From assembly GCA_002245135.1 (NCBI GenBank), contig NGBS01000938.1, positions 1 through 23,722 on the forward strand: a stretch of 23,722 bases of DNA, given 5' to 3'. Position numbers and translations under genes: made by a program. Position 1 is the first letter of the stretch, and every line of letters starts with the position of its first letter. Origin of the DNA: Proteromonas lacertae (taxonomy: Eukaryota; Sar; Bigyra; Opalinata; Proteromonadidae). The notes beneath the pieces are model-generated. The model was not told the origin of the DNA, did not search any database, and saw nothing but the letters and a program-made list of their open reading frames with translations. This document shows positions 19,829 to 23,722 of the stretch, piece after piece.

Positions 19829-21031
19829 GATAATAATGAGTATTAGGGAGAAATAGCACAGTGTGCTATTTCCCCATATTGTTTTTTCACCCTTAGAAAT
19901 ATAATTAGACAATAATAAATACATCAATCGATTTCTCTATTTATGCTGGGCTCATATATGCCCTTAGTTTGACTTTCTATCATAATTCGATATCTAATTA
20001 GATTTCAAAATAAACTAAAAAAATCAATACATATATCATAATCACTATATGGTGTGATATAACACCTTATAGTGACCATCCTATATCACATAAATCAAAA
20101 TAAAAAAAATGGAGTTCAAACCAAATCACTTTTGAAACGAATCTATTATTTATTAATCATTTTTTTATAAGACTTGTTATTATGCTAATTAATTATGTAA
20201 ATTATGAAAACAACACTCTTACACAAACACAATCAATCATTTGAACCAATTAGGACCAGAGATTAATACTAGATAGTAAAGATTTTCTTGGTGTTTCAGT
20301 AATTGAATTTGGAGATAATGATAAATGTAACTTATATCCATATGAGTTTGATAATAAGCAAGGTAATATTATTGGCTTTAATAAAAAGGAGTTCGATGAA
20401 GTATTAAACATAAACAAAGTAATTTACATTTTAATTATAAACCAAAAAATCTTAACTGTAATTAGAAAAAGAAAGCATAATGATATAGAAATGGAAATTA
20501 TAGATATATCTGATAGTGAAGAAGAATGGCAATCAGAATATTAATTCATAATGAATCTTGAATTGGTTTTGTTTTGTTTTGTTTGGGTTAGCATTATAAC
20601 TTATAAATTATATGGTGTACTAATTAACACCTTAAATAATTAACTTAGAAAGAAAAAAACAAATATTAAAATATAATTCGTTTCAAAAGTGATTTGGCTT
20701 GAACTCTATATTTTGTTTTATTTGATATAGGATGGTCACCATATGTTGTCATATCACACAGTATGGTGACCATCCTATTTATTATTGTTTTTTGAATTTT
20801 TTTAAGAAAATTACATTTCGATTATGATCAGAAAGTCAAACTAAGGGCATATATGAGCCCAGCATAAATAGAGAAATCGATTGTAGTATTTATTATTGTC
20901 TAATTATGTTTCTAAGGGTAAAAAAAACAATATGAGGAAATAGAACACATTGAAACGGCTATTTTTTGAATAAAAAACACATAGGGGGAAATGGCACACT
21001 GCGCTATTCCCCCCTAATACTCATTATTATC
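19829..21031 (+). mobile_element. 1.2-kb long-TIR element inserted in a 5S rRNA gene
   Basis: The termini read GATAATAATGAGTATTAGGG and its reverse complement. The TIRs are unusually long: left 19829-20142 (about 314 bp), right 20676-21031 (about 356 bp), with several indels between them. Each arm holds nested hairpins, for example GAAATAGCAC-AGT-GTGCTATTTC at 19850-19872 and GGATGGTCACCATA paired with TATGGTGACCATCC at 20730-20776. The flanks share CAC on both sides, a possible 3-bp target duplication. The core of about 530 bp encodes one small protein and no transposase, so mobility would depend on another element. Long TIRs recall Mutator-like or foldback elements, but the superfamily is not clear. 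Confidence 0.85.
20182..20544 (+). CDS. Small protein with SUMO-interaction-like tail, carried by the TIR element
   Basis: A frame open from 20254 to TAA at 20542-20544 encodes 96 residues starting DQRLILDSKDFLGVSVIEFG. No ATG lies near its beginning. A plausible first exon is ATG 20182-20196 (MLINY), joined by a 57-nt intron 20197-20253 (GTAAAT...CAATTAG), giving about 101 residues. This intron is longer than others here and begins GTAA, so the start is uncertain. The middle is beta-like, then a basic patch RKRKH, and the end reads IEMEIIDISDSEEEWQSEY. IIDI followed by SDSEEE is a textbook SUMO-interaction motif. I infer a nuclear protein that contacts SUMO or SUMOylated chromatin factors. 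I recognise no domain in the rest. Confidence 0.55.
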
Positions 21032-21115
21032 CACTGTACTACTATCATAGCTCGTACAATCTTAACTTCGCAGTTCTGATGGGATGCGGTGCTTTATTGT
21101 AGATATGAAATAAGG
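21032..21115 (-). rRNA. 5S rRNA, 5' part (split gene)
   Basis: On the minus strand this contains GCACCGCATCCCATCAGAAC followed by TGCGAAGTTAAG, the most conserved block of eukaryotic 5S rRNA (loop A to box A). TCATATCTACAA stands at the CCAUACC position before it, and GCTATGATAGTAGTACAGTG continues into the intermediate element. It breaks off at 21032, about nt 84 of the 5S, where the TIR element begins. The 5' end is placed near 21115 from total length and helix I pairing. The insertion separates box A from box C of the internal promoter, so transcription is probably lost. Confidence 0.8.
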
Positions 21116-21180
21116 TGCTAAAAACAGCGCCAGTTCTACGATATTTCTACGTTGCCGTGGTGCCGGCCGGCGCTGGGTTT
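21116..21180. other. GC-rich 5S upstream flank
   Basis: GCGCCAGTTCTACG and GCCGTGGTGCCGGCCGGCGC stand out from the AT-rich surroundings. The GC content may reflect a different chromosomal origin, or an upstream control region for 5S transcription. Confidence 0.35.
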
Positions 21181-21806
21181 TGTCGCGCGCGATAAAGAAA
21201 TTTGCGCGATAAAGGAAGTAATTGTTTATATTTAGATCTAATATAATATTATTGTTAATGTCATTACGCTATGCATGAATATATAATCATTTTGTCTTAT
21301 AACAGTCATATACAATAGTTATGTTCAATTATTCATAAATATTCACTTCATATTCATCTTAATTATTTCTATCATTTAACATTATTTTTATTGCATATAT
21401 CACTGGAAGAAATTGAAATAAACAGTTCTTTGATGAAAAGATTAAACAAAATCGATGTTACGATGGTTTGAAATAAAAAATAAAATATTGGCTTGAAGAA
21501 GGCTTGAGCATATTTTCTTTTTTCTTTAATTTTTTTTTAAAGGGTACTATATATATATCAATATGTTAATAAGACATATATATTAATATATTCTAGCGAT
21601 TTAAATAATAAAATAATTACAAAGATTAATAATAGATGATATAAATCTTATTGAAAACTTGATGACAATTTCAACATATGTAATTTATTAGACAAAATAA
21701 TGTTATATTTATATTTACTCGGCCTTCCAAATAAGTATTAACATATTCACTTTAATGGAAACTTATTACTTCCTTTACCGCGCAAATTTCTTTATCGCGC
21801 GCGACA
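21181..21806. mobile_element. 626-bp miniature inverted-repeat element with CpG-rich ends
   Basis: The left end (21181 on) reads TGTCGCGCGCGATAAAGAAA and continues TTTGCGCGATAAAGG. The right end (to 21806) is its reverse complement with one change over about 45 bp. It is flanked by GGTTT on both sides (21176-21180 and 21807-21811), a perfect 5-bp target duplication. No ORF lies inside. The interior is AT-rich in sharp contrast to the CpG-dense termini. It carries GGCTTGAAGAAGGCTTGAGC plus a T/C tract at 21490-21528, shared with the loop of the palindrome at 1546-2192. Confidence 0.88.
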
Positions 21807-21934
21807 GGTTTCATAAAAAAATAAAAAAATAAAAAGTGAAGGGGGAGTGATTTAAAGTATAAAAATGTATTGAAATTGCTATATAATGTAACTATAAAAA
21901 TATAATTATCAAAAAATAATCTTTATTCTTTTTT

Positions 21935-23095
21935 ATGAGTTTTCTTTGTCAATCTGCTATATTTTTTGGACCAAAATTTAGAGATGGTATTGTATATAAA
22001 AGAAAATGCATCCTATGCAATTTTAACGTCAATATTGGTATTTATTTTATAATAGATATAATTAGGTACACAAAAGGATTCAAACACATCACACTTAAAA
22101 AGCCATCTAATAAAGAAACATAAATTTAGTGAAGAGTGTATTAAAAACAAAAATTTAATCCAACACTTTAATCAGACAACAATACCAACATACAGCAATA
22201 TCAATAGAAAAATTCTTTACCAATACGTGGCAGCGTTACACATAGATTGTCGACCTTTGCGATTTGGAGATGGATATGGGTTTAGTAGTTTTTTTGATAC
22301 ATTACATATAAAATTACCTACATATAAGCAAATATCAGATACAACCGATTCAATAATGTCGTTAATAAAAAAGAAAATGGAATGCGACATAGAATACACT
22401 AAATTTGTGAATATTTAAATGGACCATTGGAAAGGTAAAAGGACAAACTACTTAGCTACTTTTGTGGACTTCATGAAAGATATGAATATTACATCTTATT
22501 TAATATCTACAAAACAAGTAGATAATAAAAAGTCTGAAACTACATCAATTATACTAAACAATTTACAAAATGCTATATTACATGACAAAATAATAACGGA
22601 AACAAGCGATAGTGCCAGTGACATGGTAGCAGCTATTAAGATGTGCTCCTTTATACATATACATTGTTTTAGTCATCGTTTACATAACGCATTATTAAGA
22701 TCGGATGTTATAATCAAAACATCTGTGAATAAATTTAGTAAACTCCTTGATCATTTAAACAGGAAGGACAATTTCTATGAAGAACTAAGGAAAGTTTTAA
22801 TATTAAAATATAATCAAGAAAAGTTAAATACAATAACTGCCAAAATACCAAGTGCTATAGATGTTAGATGGTTCTCTTGCTACGACATGCTTCAACATTT
22901 TGTTGAATCTTTTAATGATATAAGATCCTATATTCAAGTAAATATTATTTTCAATTTAATTATTTTGTAATTATTAATAGGTTATTGATAAAGATTACAC
23001 AGAAGAGTTCCCAAATAATAATGATTATGATTTAATTGTAGAAATAGTAAAAATACTTAAACCCCTAATCGAATTACAGAAAAGGGAAGAAATAG
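21935..23095 (+). pseudogene. hAT transposase with BED finger, cut by the telomere
   Basis: Exons are 21935-22037, 22066-22937 and 22981-23095. The introns are 28 nt (GTATTT...ATTAG) and 43 nt (GTAAAT...AATAG), and both keep the frame. Exon 1 starts a BED zinc finger (KRKCILCNF) and exon 2 completes it (NTSHLKSHLIKKH). Then come the hAT pattern DCRPLRFGDGYGFSSFF, the first catalytic Asp region MDHWKG, the second Asp block ETSDSASDMVAAIK, CFSHRLHNAL, and DVRWFSCYDML. One in-frame TAA at 22416-22418 lies just before MDHWKG. After KILKPLIELQKREEI the sequence changes directly into TTAGGG. The third catalytic Glu and the dimerisation domain are missing. No 5' terminal inverted repeat is evident between 21812 and 21935. 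Confidence 0.88.
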
Positions 23096-23167
23096 TTAGG
23101 GTTAGGGTTAGGGTTAGTTAGGGTTAGGGTTAGGGTTAGGGTTAGGGTTAGGGTTAGGGGTTAGGGT

Positions 23168-23205
<38 letters not shown>

Positions 23206-23249
23206 GGTTAGGGTTAGGGTTAGGGTTAGGGTTAGGGTTAGGGTTAGGG

Positions 23250-23290
<41 letters not shown>

Positions 23291-23359
23291 GGTTAGGGTT
23301 AGGGTTAGGGTTAGGGTTAGGGTTAGGGTTAGGGTTAGGGGTTAGGGTTAGGGTTAGGG

Positions 23360-23400
<41 letters not shown>

Positions 23401-23722
23401 GGTTAGGGTTAGGGTTAGGGTTAGGGTTAGGGTAGGGTTAGGGTTAGGGTTAGGGTTAGGGTTAGGGTTAGGGTTAGGGTTAGGGTTAGGGTTAGGGTTA
23501 GGGTTAGGGTTAGGGTTAGGGTTAGGGTTAGGGTTAGGGTTAGGGTTAGGGTTAGGGTTAGGGTTAGGGTTAGGGTTAGGGTTAGGGTTAGGGTTAGGGT
23601 TAGGGTTAGGGTTAGGGTTAGGGTTAGGGTTAGGGTTAGGGTTAGGGTTAGGGTTAGGGTTAGGGTTAGGGTTAGGGTTAGGGTTAGGGTTAGGGTTAGG
23701 GTTAGGGTTAGGGTTAGGGTTA
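23096..23722 (+). repeat. Telomere, TTAGGG repeats
   Basis: About 104 repeat units run to the end of the window, G-rich strand 5'->3' outward, so this is a right chromosome end. Irregular units (TTAGTTAGGG, TTAGGGG, TTTAGGG, GGGTGGG, GGGTAGGG) occur only up to about 23435. The distal ~290 bp are uniform. Confidence 0.98.

Overview
The window is the right-hand end of a eukaryotic chromosome. It finishes in about 627 bases of TTAGGG repeats running towards the end of the + strand. It is very AT-rich outside a few GC islands. Its genes are cut by tiny spliceosomal introns, mostly 27-46 nt, that nearly all begin GTAT and end TAG. MCM5, spliced genes, a 5S rRNA gene and TTAGGG telomeres point to an AT-rich single-celled eukaryote. 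The lineage cannot be fixed from the sequence. TAA and TAG act as stops, and TGA closes the largest gene, so there is no good sign of an altered code.

Left part (1-4309): mostly non-coding, with a coding-like open stretch lacking a start, two minus-strand coding relics, a row of CCAAT-like repeats and a 650-bp near-perfect palindrome. The C-terminal AAA+ half of MCM5 follows on the minus strand.

Middle (4867-13194): two copies of one gene family, a pseudokinase domain fused to leucine-rich repeats, lie head to tail. The first copy is frameshifted and cut by a 1.1-kb hAT element. The second has eight exons that splice into one 873-codon frame with a single in-frame TGA. Between them is an unrecognised 282-aa gene. 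The second copy ends close to a 22-bp match to the hAT terminus, and a cysteine-rich GCC2/GCC3-type surface-protein fragment starts immediately after that match.

Right part (13646-19543): three long open frames join through introns of 36 and 31 nt into one 1,788-aa protein. It has an N-terminal P-loop NTPase plus a restriction-endonuclease-like module of the Crinkler/RHS (CR) type, a helical middle with a zinc ribbon and nuclear localisation signals, and a second P-loop NTPase. A membrane-anchor exon follows.

Subtelomere (19793-23722): a 5S rRNA gene on the minus strand is split by a 1.2-kb element with terminal inverted repeats (TIRs) of 314-356 bp, which carries a small ORF ending in a SUMO-interaction-like motif. 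Then come a 626-bp CpG-ended miniature element with a 5-bp target duplication, and a BED-finger hAT transposase gene that stops abruptly where telomere repeats begin, as expected of a healed chromosome break.
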